Origin: Dipteris shenzhenensis
Lineage: Eukaryota; Polypodiophyta; Polypodiopsida; Gleicheniales
DNA: 64,000 bases
Assembly: GCA_047967505.1 (NCBI GenBank)
Contig: CM106541.1
Reading direction: 5' to 3' (one strand)
This document shows positions 22,204 through 33,963 of this stretch, in pieces. The stretch's first letter is position 1, and each line of letters starts with the position of its first letter. The notes beneath the pieces were generated by a model. The model had not been told where the DNA came from. It worked only from the letters and a program-made list of their open reading frames with translations, and ran no database searches. The position numbers were made by a program, and so were the translations under genes.

Positions 22204-24258
22204 ATGGTTGGCAACAATCATGATTTATTTGGCATTCTTCGTGAAGATGATAAGTTGGATGGCATCAACTATCCAATGTGGTCTTATCTCATGAAACATA
22301 TTCTTGTTGCAAGGCATTTTTGGAATATGTTTCTGGGGTTGATCTGATGCTAGCCAATCCTACACTGGCTGCCCCTACTGTTGGTCCCTCTGCAGAGGGT
22401 ACCCCTCCTGATGCTTTATCCTCTAGCACCCCTGTTGCTACTCCTCCAACTCAAGAACAAACAAGATGGGATGCAAGAGATGCAAATGCACATTCCTGTA
22501 TTGCTTTGTCATGCAAGAGAATCATTATTCCACACATCCAGTCATGCAAGACAACAAAGGATGCTTGGGACAAATTGGCTTCTCTTTATCAGATTCGCAA
22601 TGAGGCACCTGTTGCACATTTAAGAAGGAAATTGCAGGAAGTCAGCATGAATGAAGGTGACTCTATGGATGCATACTTGACAAAGGTCAAGGACCTCATG
22701 GAACAACTTGCCAATATTGATGAGGTGGTGCCAAATTCTCAGCTTGTCAGTACCACATTGACTGGGCTGCCAGATACATATCAAAGGTTTGCTACAACCC
22801 TTTGACTAATGGCCATGGGTAATCCAGACCACTATTCCTTTGATCAGTTAGTCACTTTGCTTTTGCAAGAAGAGCAAAGTCGTGCTAATAGGCAAGCTAC
22901 TATTCCTGATCATGCATTTGCTTCACAACAAACACAAAAAGGCAAGGCTTCCAAGCCTATGGGCAAGCCTAAATATGCGCCTAACAGTGGCAATTCCTCC
23001 AATGCATCTAAAAATACAGCAGATAAGTCAAAGAAGAAAAGATGCAACTATTGTTGCAAGCTAGGGCATGAAATTTTAGAATGCAGGAAGCGCAATGCTT
23101 CAGAGAAAAAGAAAGCAGGATTGACAGTCAATGCCTCACATGCAATTAAATCCCACTAGCCAGCAAACGCCTCACATGCACATGCTCTCTAGGATGACTT
23201 GGGCTGTCCATTGCTCTTTTGATCCCTCCAAAGTTGATGCATTCCTTACTGCTAATGATGCTCAGTCTATGTATTTTGATAGTGGTGCTTCCAAGCACGT
23301 CAAATCTTGCGGAGGGTTGTTTCATTCCTTAGCTAATGCACCTCGAGGGGGGACTGTCACATGTGCTAGTAATGCTTCCTATGCTGTAAAAGAAATTGGA
23401 GATGTGCAGCTCACATCCATTTCAAGCCACCCTGTCACTTTGACAAATGTTCTTTTTGTGCCTGGAATTGAAGTCAACTTGATTTCAATTTCAGCAATTG
23501 CCACTTCAGGTTTTAGAGTGATTTTTTATGGATACGAACGCTTGGTATGTGATCTTCGTGATGACAATGCCATAGTTCTTACTGGCACTTTGAAAAAGGG
23601 GCTTTATCACCTTGATGATCACTCAGCTGCACTCTCTATTGAAGCATTTGCTATTTCAGATTCACAGCTTGCTGAAACTCATCTTTGGCATGAGAGAATG
23701 GGTCATCTCAATTATAGAGCTCTTGCCAAGTTACATTCACAGGGCATGGCAAATGATGTACCTCAAACTCACACAGTTTCCAAACATGTGTGTGAGGGTT
23801 GTCTTTTGGGTAAGATGCATCGGTTTCCTTTTCAAAAGAATTGTCCAAAATTCTCACAAAGGAAATTGCAGCTAGTGCATAGTGATGTCTGTGGCCCAAT
23901 GAGGACAAATGCCATTGGGGGGTACAAATATTTCATGACTCTCATTGATGACTTCATAAGATATTGCTGGGCATATGCTTTAAAAGCCAAATCTGAAGTG
24001 TTCTCATGCTTTCAGAGGTGGCTGAATATGGTTGAGAATGAATCGAGATGCAAGCTTGTCACCCTCAACACAAATAGGGGGGAAGAGTATATGTCAAAGG
24101 AGTTTGATGCATTTTTGTCTTCACGGGGCATTGTCCACTCATGCACTACTCCTTACACTCCTCAGCATAATCCTGTTCTTGAAAGGAAGAACAGGTCCAC
24201 TATGGAGATGGCCAGATGCATGCTTAAGGCCAAGTCCTTGCCTAATAAATTATCCTCT
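22204..24258 (+). pseudogene. Copia-2 gag-protease-integrase, broken and truncated
   Basis: Gag starts MVGNNHDLFGILREDDKLDG and NYPMWSYLMKHIL, with a frameshift before the stop at 22345. It continues with DAWDKLASLYQIRNEAPVAH; TGA at 22803-22805 sits inside the same frame. CCHC CNYCCKLGHEILEC lies at 23043-23084, followed by a stop at 23157 and a frame change. Protease YFDSGASKHV is near 23273; GAG-preintegrase HLWHERMGHLNY; zinc finger CEGCLLGK; integrase LVHSDVCGP. In the second catalytic block the usual Asp is Asn (LNTNRGEEY), and PYTPQHNPVLERKNR follows. The frame leaves integrase after LPNKL at about 24255 and enters LINE sequence. Confidence 0.88.
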
Positions 24259-24708
24259 TTCTTCGACAAGGCAAATCACCGGAGTGACAATAGCACTTGT
24301 AAGACAACGGGTCACATCACAGAGACTACCGAGGTAGAGGGATGGACCCAGACAGGCCGAGTGACACATTGTTGTACTTTCTCTCGACGCCAGCCCTTGC
24401 CAGATCCCAAGCCACCATCAGACGAGCTCCTCTTGTCTCTCTTCAACCGCCCCAGTCGTGTTGGTCCACAAATAGCATACACAAGTTCAGCCACTCAGGG
24501 ACAGGTGATAGATTGATAGACAGCCATGGAATTCTCCTTGGTGTTTGCTCTCCCTTTGTGGGTTTCTCTCGCAGCGACAGCGTGATGTTTCTCATCACAG
24601 GCATCAGCCTTGGGTAGGGGTGCCTATTTTAGGGGCCCCACCCTTAGGTTTCATTGTATCTGGTTTCTTTTTAGTCTCATATACCATTTGGTCTTTTGAA
24701 GACTATTG

Positions 24709-24778
<70 letters not shown>
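24259..24778 (+). mobile_element. LINE-B 3' end with (CT)n(TA)n tail
   Basis: The first part parallels 19084-19200 (GVTIALVRQRVTSQR versus GVTLALVRRRAMIRR). The 3' end has GTCTCATATACC and the hairpin GTCTTTTGAAGAC (24691-24703), then a (CT)n run of about 50 bp and a TA run. It is possibly the distal half of the LINE at 19776-21245. The 5' border is uncertain by some 30 bp. Confidence 0.7.
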
Positions 24779-25007
24779 ACTTTATGCCCTCACTACCTCT
24801 TCCCCCTTGACGCTCTGATGATGAGGATGAAAGTGTTGTGTAGACGATCATCATTCTGCTGAGACTATGTAGCACTCAGCGCTTATCATTTTGCATTTTG
24901 CATTCGGCATTGGAGTGGATGCTCATTTAGTAGCTCCACCCACATAGCTACTTGTATCAGGATTTTTCACAGTCTCATAGACCCATCGGTCTTTTGAAGA
25001 CTTTAAT

Positions 25008-25046
<39 letters not shown>
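24779..25046 (+). mobile_element. Short 5'-truncated LINE-B copy with (CT)n tail
   Basis: It starts right behind the previous tail. It encodes DFMPSLPLPP, TGA (24808-24810), RSDDEDESVV and TAG (24841-24843), the acidic C-terminus of the family. The 3' UTR has TTGCATTTTGCATT, GGATGCTCATTTAGTAGCTCC, AGTCTCATAGACCCATCGG, the hairpin GTCTTTTGAAGAC, TTAATAAA and (CT)n at 25011-25046. Confidence 0.8.
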
Positions 25047-25050
<4 letters not shown>

Positions 25051-25082
25051 AAGGCAATTCTATGAGGGCTGAGAACCTGCAC

Positions 25083-25324
25083 TAGTCGAAAGCATTTGAT
25101 CCACCACTTGCTCTACAAGAACCCAGGTGTTCTTATTTCCTCTTTTAAAGATATTTCACTTGTTGGTGATGTCCTTCGGGATGATGGTACTTTATTGCCT
25201 TTTCCATTGGCAGCTAGACAATATGGATTGGGAATGCATTACAGGCCTTTTTGACATTCCCTCTCTCAGATGCTTTCTTCTTTCTTACCGGTTCCCAGAT
25301 TGGAGCTCACAGATCGGCTTTCAC

Positions 25325-25335
<11 letters not shown>
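25083..25335 (+). pseudogene. LINE ORF2 fragment (post-RT region)
   Basis: The frame from about 25110 reads HHLLYKNPGVLISSF, DISLVGDVLRDDGTLLPFPL and AARQYGLGMHYRPF, then TGA and HSLSQMLSSFLPVPRLELTDRL. The order G-D-x(2)-DGTLLPF-x(5)-YGL matches the segment behind the RT thumb of L1-like LINEs. It runs directly into a (CT)n(CA)n microsatellite at 25324-25370. The family assignment is tentative. Confidence 0.45.
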
Positions 25336-25369
<34 letters not shown>

Positions 25370-25371
25370 AT
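25324..25371. repeat. (CT)n(CA)n microsatellite
   Basis: About 12 CT followed by about 11 CA units; intronic to the Rossmann gene. Confidence 0.95.
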
Positions 25372-25536
25372 AATACATTACAAGTTGACATCCAATATTT
25401 AAAATTTGGAAATTATTGATAGATGAAACACTTCCTTATGAGTCCATCATTCTCCATGTTCTCGAAGAATTATAGAGATAACTCATCAAAGCAGTTGCAA
25501 ATCCAACCCGATTACAAAATCAAACCTGAAACATAC

Positions 25537-25590
25537 CTCGAACAAGGACGCATCAAATTTTTCCATATTTCTTGTGTCCCCTACACAAGG
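25537..25590 (-). CDS. Exon 3 of Rossmann-fold protein: 54 nt, GDTRN block
   Basis: A short exon, PCVGDTRNMEKFDASLFE, of 18 codons in phase 0. The acceptor is TCTCCGCAG (25591-25599) and the donor is GAG/GTATGT (25536 downward), both good plant consensus. GDTRN followed by a short acidic stretch and FE/G is a conserved signature of this plastid Rossmann family, placed exactly between the blocks of exons 2 and 4. It is only 344 bp from exon 2, the one intron here without transposons. It was found by asking which block was missing, so a transcript would be the proper proof. Confidence 0.85.
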
Positions 25591-25934
25591 CTGCGGAGAC
25601 CAGAAATATCAGAATTAGCATTGAAAGTTCCTTAATCATATGCTGAAACATGAACATTTGGCATTCTACATACACAAAATGTCCTCTCCCTGCAGGCCAT
25701 CTTTACCAAATACTCAACCGTACAGAAAGCATTTCGAAATCAATCTACACTAGAAAGTCAGACACAATTTATTACAAGATAAGAAGAGCAGCTTGGACTA
25801 CCTACTGATCTTGCAGGTCAGCAGCCTTTTCAAAAGAAAGAAGTAATACTACACAACAAAAACAGCAAGTTTTAACTGAGCCTCCAATAGGTAAAAACAG
25901 TCCAGGAATTTGATACGTTATTGCTTTCAAGTAC

Positions 25935-26047
25935 CTCAATTTTGTTCATATTTTCTTCACCAAAAAGAGCATGGGCCTTCTTTACATCGCGTAGAAGAGC
26001 ACGCATTTTAACGCCTCTATCCATCAATGCTGCTACTACAAGCTGCC
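25935..26047 (-). CDS. Exon 2 of Rossmann-fold protein: helix 1 and beta-2
   Basis: 113 nt between a strong acceptor (T-rich tract, TTGTTCAG at 26048) and a donor GAG/GTACTT at 25934. It completes the split Gly codon of exon 1 and reads QLVVAALMDRGVKMRALLRD and then VKKAHALFGEENMNKIE. This is the classical helix after the Gly loop and the beta-2 strand, whose basic residues (R, K) at its end fit NADP preference. No stop or frameshift. It lies 13,030 bp from exon 1; the intervening intron contains a complete gypsy element. Confidence 0.88.
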
Positions 26048-27007
26048 CTGAACAAAAAAAGTCATGCATCAAAATGCCAAAACCAAGTAACCCATTTTGT
26101 AAGTTAGCAAATTGTGCTACAATAGCCCTCATGCTCGCAGTTCCTTCCCTGCCCTAAGTGAGCCTTCTTCTTCACAACTGAACGTGGCATCATCATAGCA
26201 ATGTCTCAGCTTGACACAGACAACCCCCCGCTCCCCAAAAAAAAAAAAAAAAATCCACACAACCTTTCGCTTATGTTGATTTTAAGGACCTTACTGACCA
26301 AACTTGCTAATCATGAATATGGACAATACAAAAAACCAAAAGTCTATCATGCCAAGCTGCTACATTGAGTTGAGAGTTGAAATGTTGCCTGCTTTAGATA
26401 TTTTCTGTTTTGATGTTTAAATATTCGTTGTTCTGGTGTTTACTATATAATGCACACATATGGGCAAGTACTAAATAGGCAGACACATAGAATAGATTGG
26501 AATTTTTTCGTAATCTTTTTGCAAATGCTATGAATGTTAAGGTAACAACTTTTACATACGTTGTTGAACTTTCGAGGCTGCTAAAATGGATGTACCTGTA
26601 TAAAGTCCATAAGATGCCAAAGCATAGGCCAGAAAACACATGCGCAAGATCTTGCAAACCAGTTGGGCAGCTGACAGCAAGAAATGGATTCATTGATTGA
26701 AGCAAAAGAGCTTGTAGCAAACCTTCAGAAAGAGGAGCTCCTAGATATAGGGGAGGCCAAACAGACAGGAGACCCAGCTACTATGGACAGCATGTCAATC
26801 CTAGATGCAAGATCAGATCTAGTGTTGATAAACATAATAACATAGCCATACCTCTTCAAAGCGTTGGCAAATAATAGAGAGACTAAACAGTGACATCTCA
26901 AATTAACATGTGGATCAGATGACAAACGAGACAGCGAAATGTGCAGAGAAGGCAATAGCAATGGAACAGCATGTTTCAACGAAGTGCCCTGCCTACTTTC
27001 ACATCAG
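26048..27007. other. Intron 1, distal part, no feature recognised
   Basis: AT-rich non-coding sequence between exon 2 and the gypsy element, with an A run at 26235-26252. Neither strand shows a frame with family character. Confidence 0.5.
27003..27007. repeat. TSD ATCAG of gypsy-1, left
   Basis: ATCAG before TGTAACATGC; the same five bases follow the other LTR at 33959-33963. Confidence 0.9.
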
Positions 27008-28167
27008 TGTAACATGCAACGGTAATCTGATCGTGTAATTCACAGCAAGACCTTCTTTAAACCTTTAGTGAGGAATTAGCGTTGTTTACCATAGAGAGAG
27101 AAAGGAGATGAGGGTAGAGAGAGAGTAGAGTCGACAACCGATTGGGTCCTTGTACCCACTGAGGACCCCTCCCCCAATCACGGGAGAATTTGCTTTATAC
27201 TTGGAGAACTGAGAAATACAAAGAACACTCTTCGAGAGAGCACGGAACGCGCTTCTGAAGCACACCAATACCGAGACCTTGATGCTGTCCACACTCACGA
27301 TGTAGGACGCTTCTGCAAGGCAAGGGAGAGGCTTGTGCTGTCCACCAGAATGCAGGGTTACTGCGTGAGTGAGAGAGTGAAAACTAGGAGTGATAGATCC
27401 TATGACAGCTGAGAGATGACTGAAATAAAGAGCTGAGAATGAGCTGTGTAAAACTGTGAGAGAGAACTGAAAAGAGCTGCTGAAGCAGACCCCAAACCTT
27501 ACTCCGTTCGCTGTCCCGACTCCCCGTCTAATGCGCTGCGTGAACACCTTCCCAGAGGGCTGAACTGATGCCAAAGGCTGAGGCTGGTCAAAGGGCCACT
27601 GGGGGTGAGTGTCAAGCTGTTCAGAGGGGGCTGAGGAGGAGCTGTAGGAGGCTGAAGTGCTGGGAGAACTGAATGAGGAAAGAGGGCCTGGAGGCCCCCT
27701 ATTTATAGGGCTTTTGGGGCTGGTTGGATGGCCCCATAAATGGCAGCCCTAGGCCCCATAAATGCCAGCCCTAAACCCCATAAATGCCAGCCCTAGGCCC
27801 CATAACGGCAGCCCTAGGGAGGGGTGCAGGGTAGCCTATAAAGGCAGCCCTTCCCCTGCCATTCTCTTCAATTGTAGCAGCCCTAAGGGGGCCCAGAAGG
27901 GCTCCTATCCTAGGCTGGGTATCCCTAAACCTAAGATGGAAACACTACCCTACCATTCTCCAGTGGATACTAGTGAACAAGGACTGATCTTTTAACTTGA
28001 CCTAAGGCTGAGAGACTGACTTACGTAGCTTGTGCCTGACTGTCCCTGGACAAGGGCTCACAAAGGGGTCACAGCATACAACAAAAACTCCTATTAGGGA
28101 ACTATTACACACTTGTCGATGTAGCCAGTGTATCACTTTGCACCCAAGTGCAGGGGTGCATGTGACA
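27008..28167 (-). repeat. Gypsy-1 3' LTR, 1,160 bp
   Basis: On the minus strand it begins TGTCACATGCACCCC and ends GCATGTTACA. TATAAATA (plus 27700-27707) is the probable promoter. It contains four 22 bp units of the CCCCATAAATGCCAGCCCTA type at 27731-27818. Confidence 0.95.
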
Positions 28168-28186
28168 TTCCCTCCTTCTGAACTTG
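28168..28186 (-). other. Gypsy-1 polypurine tract
   Basis: AGAAGGAGGGAA on the minus strand abuts the 3' LTR. Confidence 0.85.
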
Positions 28187-31100
28187 GCTGTAAGTTCATT
28201 GCTTCCAAGTACTCCGCCAATATCTGGGGAAACTCCTGGAAAAAAATCTTCGTCCAACCACACGGCTTCATGGGTACCTTGATCACGGAACTTGGTGTAA
28301 AACTCTCGGATCCTGCGTCCTGACCCATGCTTGAATTTATGAAGAAGGATCTGTTCTGGCTGCAAAACTTCAGCTTCATCAAGAACTTCAAGTTGTTGCT
28401 CATCAGAAATCTTTGAAAGAGGACGTCCAAAATATGGCTTCAACCAAGCTACATGAAACACATTGTGCATAGTCCAACTGTCTGGAAGGCGTAAATTCAT
28501 TGAGACATCATTGATCTTCTAAATAATAGGGAATGGTCCAAAGCTCCTGAAGGACAGCTTAGGGCATACGTAAATACACCCATTGCCCCTCTTTATACTA
28601 GACATCTCATGTAGATTTGTTAGCCTAGAGCGTATACGATGCTTGAGCATTGGTGATGCGGCTTTTCACGGACTCCGTAATCTTTCCCATTGATTTGGTG
28701 GTTTAGTTGGCTTCAAGAGATGGAAACACCATCCAAGTGAGGAGTGAGGTAAACCGTCGTCCAAACGCTTCTTCATAAGGTGTGCGACCAATACTCGAAG
28801 AATAGGTATCTTTCAAAATGGCCTGCACAAGCGGAAGAAACTACTCCCACTTTCCCTGAGCATCATGACAATATGATTTCAAAATATCAAATGCCATACC
28901 ATTATACTTTTCCGTCTCGCTGTTCGATTGCGGATGGAAAGCACTGGACATCTGCAGCTTAGTACCAAAATTATCAAACACCGCTTTCTTGTGGGAAGCC
29001 TTGACCTTTTGGCATATCTGACAATTCTAAACATAGCCATATACATCCTTCCGCATCTTTGGCCAATAGAAATAGCGCTCTAACTTCTCCAAAGTCCCGT
29101 TGATACCTCTGTGACCACCAGTAAGGGCGTCATGGGCATCGTGAAGAAGCAACTACCGTTTGTCTTTGAGTACACATAATCTTTTCTTATAGAAAAGCCA
29201 ACCATCCTCTAATGAGTAATGGCCTAGAGCAAACCTCGTGGCTAACTGGAACGGCGTGCCAAATTCTATTGACTCCGCATACTATGCCTTCATGCTATCA
29301 AGATCCTTTCCTTTGATTTCGAGCACAATGGCCTGCTCAATGGTTAAGATGGAACCTTTTCAACTGAGAGCGTCGGCAATGAGGTTGTTTTTACCGAGAA
29401 CATACTAAATCATTCCCCCAAACTGCTGAATATCTAGCTCCACCATTGTTGCCGATTGCTCCATTGTGCACTAGGCATTGTTTGAAGCCACTTAAGGGCT
29501 TGGTGATCTGTCTTAACCGTGAAAGTCCGTCCATATAGGAAAGGCTTCTAATGTTTTAATGCCTAGATGACACCGAGGAGCTCTCTATCATACACTGAAT
29601 AGTTCTTTTCGGTATCGTTAAGCTTTTCGCTGTAATATGCCGCGGGCCTATCCTCTTGCTGTAAAACTGCCCCAATGGCGACATTAGTAGCGTCTGTGAT
29701 TACCAGAAATGGATCATCCCAAGAGGCAATCTTCATAACTGGTGCTGTCGTGGCCAACCGTTGCAAGTCATGGAAGGCCTGCAAAGCTTTGCCTGTGACT
29801 TGAACTTTTTGTCTGCGTTGCCTTACACCCTTTAGTAAATCTATAAGAGGGGTTGCATATGTTGAGAAACCCTCCATGTGCAAGCTGTATGCTTGACACA
29901 AACCCACAAAGGATTGAATCTCCTGGACCGTTGTGGGGACAGCCCAACTTGTGATAGCTTGGATCTTCTCAGGGTCCAATCGAATCCCTTGAGCACTAAT
30001 GATGTAGCCCAAATACTGAATTTCTAGCAATTGCGTTGAGATATAGCTGGTTATCACGTAATAACTGTAGGGCACATCGCACATCCTTAATATGCTGCTC
30101 AACTGTAGCGGAAAAGATAAGGATATCATCGAGAAAGATGAACAGGCACTTCCTGATATACTCTGCAAATACACGTGACATCATCTTGTTGAATGTTGGT
30201 AGCACATTCTTCAGACCAAAGGGCATGACAACAAATTCGTAATGAGCTCGCTCTGTTCGAAAAGCTGTCTTTGGGATGTCAACTTCAAAATCTGAACTTG
30301 ATGGTAGCCACTCTTGAGGTCAATCTTTGAGAAAAATTTTGCACCTTTGAGGCATTCCAAGATGTACTCGATGCAGGGCATAGGAAACTTGTTGCTTACT
30401 GTAAGCTAGTTGAGTACTTTGTAGTCGACACATAGTCGTGCAGACTTATCCTTCTTTGCCACAAATAGAAGGGGTGCAACAAAAGGCGAAGAAGAAGGTC
30501 TAATAAACCATGCGTGCAATAATTGAGATAATTGCTGCTCTAACTCCCTCTCCATAGACTTGGAAAGTCGATACGGGAACTTACTTGGAGGTGTCGAGTC
30601 CGAGAGTAGATCGATGCGATGGTCTTCCGGTCAGTTGGGAGGAAGCTCAGGTGGTAGATCATCCTGGAGCATGATGTCTTGGAACTCTTGGAGTAGATCC
30701 ACCATTGCTTGCTCTATCGGAGGAGCGACTTGAACTGCAGTGATTTGGCACAAGTGCACACATGGCACCCTTGCGGGCGGCGCGACCTATTGAATATGAG
30801 AGATTAACGGAATCCCTGGTATGTTCCAATCACCGCGTATCACAACGGACTTAGGTATACCTTTCACAATCGTGAAGGTGTCTTGCTGCCAATCAGGCGT
30901 CGAAACATGCTCATGAAACCACTGAATCCCGAGGATCATGTCGCACCCCATCAAAGGAGTCTGAATAAAATCTCACGTAAATATGGCCTTCTGAACGAAA
31001 AAAGTAAAATGGACAGCCTTATGCATGATGTGTGTACGCAAGCCGGGCGTGAACCCATCCACTGCAAGCTTGTGAGACACCAAGGTGCACCCCACTGTCT

Positions 31101-32657
31101 TAGCAAGCTGAGGGGAGATGGCATCTTCTGAACTTCCCATATCGAACAGGACAATAAGCTGATGCCCATTAGCTGTGCCGTACGCTTGAATGAGCGCCTT
31201 CTTTTGATCTGAGAAATCGCCCTCTTTCTTACCTTGAAAGACCACCGTGGAAACGGCATTCAAAGCAGGGAAGATAGCATTTGTAGCTGAGGATGGAGGC
31301 AGGGCTGGAAGAGCCAATACATTGGCGACGGACGAAGTAGGTGCTTTCGCAGCCTTTTCGGCAAGACACTTCAAACAATCCTTCTTGCCGTGCCCAGCAA
31401 TGTGGTGGCAATGAAAGCAACGATGTTCTTGGTGGTACCACTTCTACTCCTCGGCCTGTAGATAGCCTCCCATAATACCCGCTTTAGCCTTCTCATCCAG
31501 AGTCATCTTTGGCTTGGACTTCTTCGTTTGACCAGAAGCCTAGCCGTCTTTCTTTTGGAACTGATGGTCCTTCTTCTGATCCTTACCTGCTGAGTTGTTT
31601 GACTGTTGCGGGGCTTTGGAATCTTTTTGGACCTGCTTAGGCTTTCCCCCGTTCAGCATCATCTCTTCATTCTGTGCGAGAGTCAGTGCCTGCTCATAAT
31701 CCGACGGGTCAAAGTTTCAAATGGTAAAACGTATGTTTGTGTCCATTCCTCGAATGAATTGCTTCATCTTGGCATCTCCGTCACACCCAACTGTTGCACC
31801 AGAGTGATGACCTTGTTACTATATGTCAACATAGGCAAAGCATTCTGGAAAAGACGAGAGAACTTATTTTCCAGGTTAAAGCATATATTGGGGTGGGAGG
31901 AAATGGGCTTTGAGGTCAGCCACAAACGTTGCCCAAACGAAATTCTTCTTAAACGTTGTTGGTTCAGTATGCTTACTAGCCCAATGTTGCCACCAGGTCA
32001 CTACCTCACCCATAAGATGAGGGGCTGCGAGGTGGACTTTGTCTTGCCCATCTTGAATCCGCGCTAATGGAAAGTGAGCTACGAACTGATGAATAAATTG
32101 CAAAATTGCTGAATGGTCACCCTTACCATCATACTTAACAAAATTTGGAGTGGACCAAGTGAGTGGTGTTACCTTTGTTGATGACAAAGCTGTGGCGGTG
32201 ACGGCTGCTGCGCTCAAACTTGCCTGCATAGCAACTAACATCTGTTTGGAGAAGCATCGCCTCTCGGTCTAGCATTTGTTACCTCTCTGTCTGGGCGAGC
32301 TCTGCGTGTCGCAGTGCCTCCTCAATTTTTGCATTCCTCATGCATCAACAAGAACAAATTTTCAAAATCTGTGGTTCCTCTTTCTTCTAGCGGCTTTTCT
32401 GCTTCTTTTTCCTCCAAACGTTGTTTTGTCTGGTCCAGCTGTCTTCTACTTTCTTCTAGCTGGGATGAATGTTCTTCGAGTTGCTGCAAGAAGACCCGAT
32501 TCTGCTCTAGAAGATTCGCCATCACTTCTTGAGCACTTAGCGGAAGCGTAGCTTGTTGGTAGTCTTTCTCCTCTTCAAAGTCTTCGAGGTTGAAATCTTT
32601 TCCTGACCCTTCCATGGCGCTTGATTGTGTGTCCTTTTCGGATCTCAACACAACCAT
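28168..32657 (-). pseudogene. Gypsy-1 gag-pol, heavily mutated
   Basis: 5' to 3' on the minus strand: a coiled-coil-like gag start (LEQNRVFLQQLEEHSSQLEE, 32657-32322); capsid (KYDGKGDHSAILQFIHQFVAHF) at 32241-31876; zinc knuckle CFHCHHIAGHGKKDC near 31415; protease LIVLFDMGSSEDAIS near 31170 with DTG changed to DMG; RT with MPFGLKNVLPTFNKMMSRVF and FLDDILIFS near 30130; RNase H with VITDATNVAIGAVLQQEDRP and YSVYDRELLGVI (30174-29563); a shattered integrase; and a C-terminus LPDSWTMHNVFHVAWLKPYF with a chromodomain-like end near 28230. Dozens of stops and frame changes; certainly inactive. Confidence 0.9.
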
Positions 32658-32690
32658 ACACTCGTGGTAGTCAAGCTGGATAGAGACCGA

Positions 32691-32704
32691 AGCTCTGATA
32701 CCAA
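32691..32704 (-). other. Gypsy-1 primer binding site
   Basis: TTGGTATCAGAGC on the minus strand, adjoining the 5' LTR; initiator tRNA-Met type. Confidence 0.9.
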
Positions 32705-33958
32705 TGTAACATGCAACGGTAATCTGATTGTGTAATTCACAGCAAGACCTCCTTTAAACCTTTAGCGAGGAATTAGCATTGTTTACCATAGAGAGAGAAA
32801 GGAGATGAGGTAAGAGAGAGTAGAGTCGACAATCGATTGGGTCCATGTACCCACTTAGGATCCCCTCCCCCAATCAGGGGAGAATTTTCTTTATACTTGG
32901 AGAACTGAGATATACAAAGAACACTCTTCGAGAGAGCACGGAACGCACTTCTGAAGAGCTCACTGTGCACAGGTATAGCAGACCCAAAAACCTGAGAGGC
33001 AACAACGACGAATACCGCGACCTCGAAGCTGTCCACACTGACGATGTAGGACGCTTCTGCAAGGCAAGGGAGAGGCTTGTGCTGTCCACCGGAATGCAGG
33101 TTACTGTGTGAGTGAGAGAGTGAAAACTAGGAGTGATAGATCCTGTGAGAGCTGAGAGATGACTGAAATAAAGAGCTCAGAATGAGCTGTGTAAAACTGT
33201 AAGAGATAACCGAAAAGAGCTCCCGAAATAGACCACAAACCTTACTCCGTTCGCTGTCCCGACTCCCCGTCCAATGCGATGCGTGAACACCTTCCCAAAG
33301 GGCTGAACTGATGCCAAAGGCTGAGGCTGGTCAGAGGGCCACTAGGGGCGAGTGTCAAGCTGTTCAAAGGGGGCTGAGGAGGAGCTGTAGGAGGCTGAAG
33401 TGCTGGGAGAACTGAATGAAGAAAGAGGGCCTGGAGGCCCCCTATTTATAGGTCTTTTGGGGCTGGTTGGCTGGCCCCATAAATGGCAGCCCTAGGCCCC
33501 ACCAATGGCAGCCCTTGGCCCCATAAATGCCAGCCCTAAACCCCATAAATGCCAGCCCTAGGCCCCATAAAGGCAGCCCTAGGGAGGGGTGCAGGGTAGT
33601 CTATAAAGGCAGCCCTTCCCCTGCCATTCTCTTCACTTTTTCCAGCCCTAAGGGGGCCCAAAAGGGCTCCTATCCTAGGCTGGACCTAAACCTATCCCTA
33701 AACCTAGGCTGGACCTAAACCTATCCCTAAACCTAAGACGGAAACACTACCCTACGGTTCTCCAGTGGGTACTAGTGAACAAGGACTGATCTTCTGACTT
33801 GACCTAAGGCTGAGAGACTGACTTACGTAGCTTGTGCCTGACTGTCCCTAGACAAGGGGTCACAGCATACGACAAAAACTCCTATTAGGGAACTATTACA
33901 CACTTGTCGATGTAGCCAGTGTGTCACTTTGCACCCAAGTGAAGGGGTGCATGTGACA
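32705..33958 (-). repeat. Gypsy-1 5' LTR, 1,254 bp
   Basis: Homologous to the 3' LTR but longer: about 45 bp extra near 32955-33000, five instead of four 22 bp units (33474-33584), and a duplicated CTAAACCTAGGCTGGACC segment at 33680-33730. TATAAATA is at plus 33443-33450. Confidence 0.95.
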
Positions 33959-33963
33959 ATCAG

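Larger units (their letters stand above)
21246..24258 (+). mobile_element. Copia-2: 5' two thirds of a Ty1/copia element
   Basis: 5' LTR, primer site, GTAC-rich leader, gag, protease and integrase. It ends in mid-integrase where LINE sequence begins; RT, RNase H and the 3' LTR are missing. Its gag and integrase differ clearly from copia-1 and copia-3. Confidence 0.88.
27008..33958 (-). mobile_element. Gypsy-1: complete Ty3/gypsy element, 6,951 bp, in host intron 1
   Basis: LTRs at 27008-28167 and 32705-33958 flank a 4.5 kb interior on the minus strand, in the same direction as the host gene. TSD ATCAG lies at 27003-27007 and 33959-33963. The primer site and polypurine tract are in the right places. 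The coding region is heavily mutated. The LTRs have diverged by many substitutions and by two length changes, so it is clearly older than copia-1. Confidence 0.95.

Noticed and set aside
25768-25842. Minus-strand FEKAADLQDQ-stop followed by AATAAA, as a possible last exon
   Set aside because: It lies inside the 344 bp intron 2 between well-supported exons 2 and 3 and has no homology to the family C-terminus.
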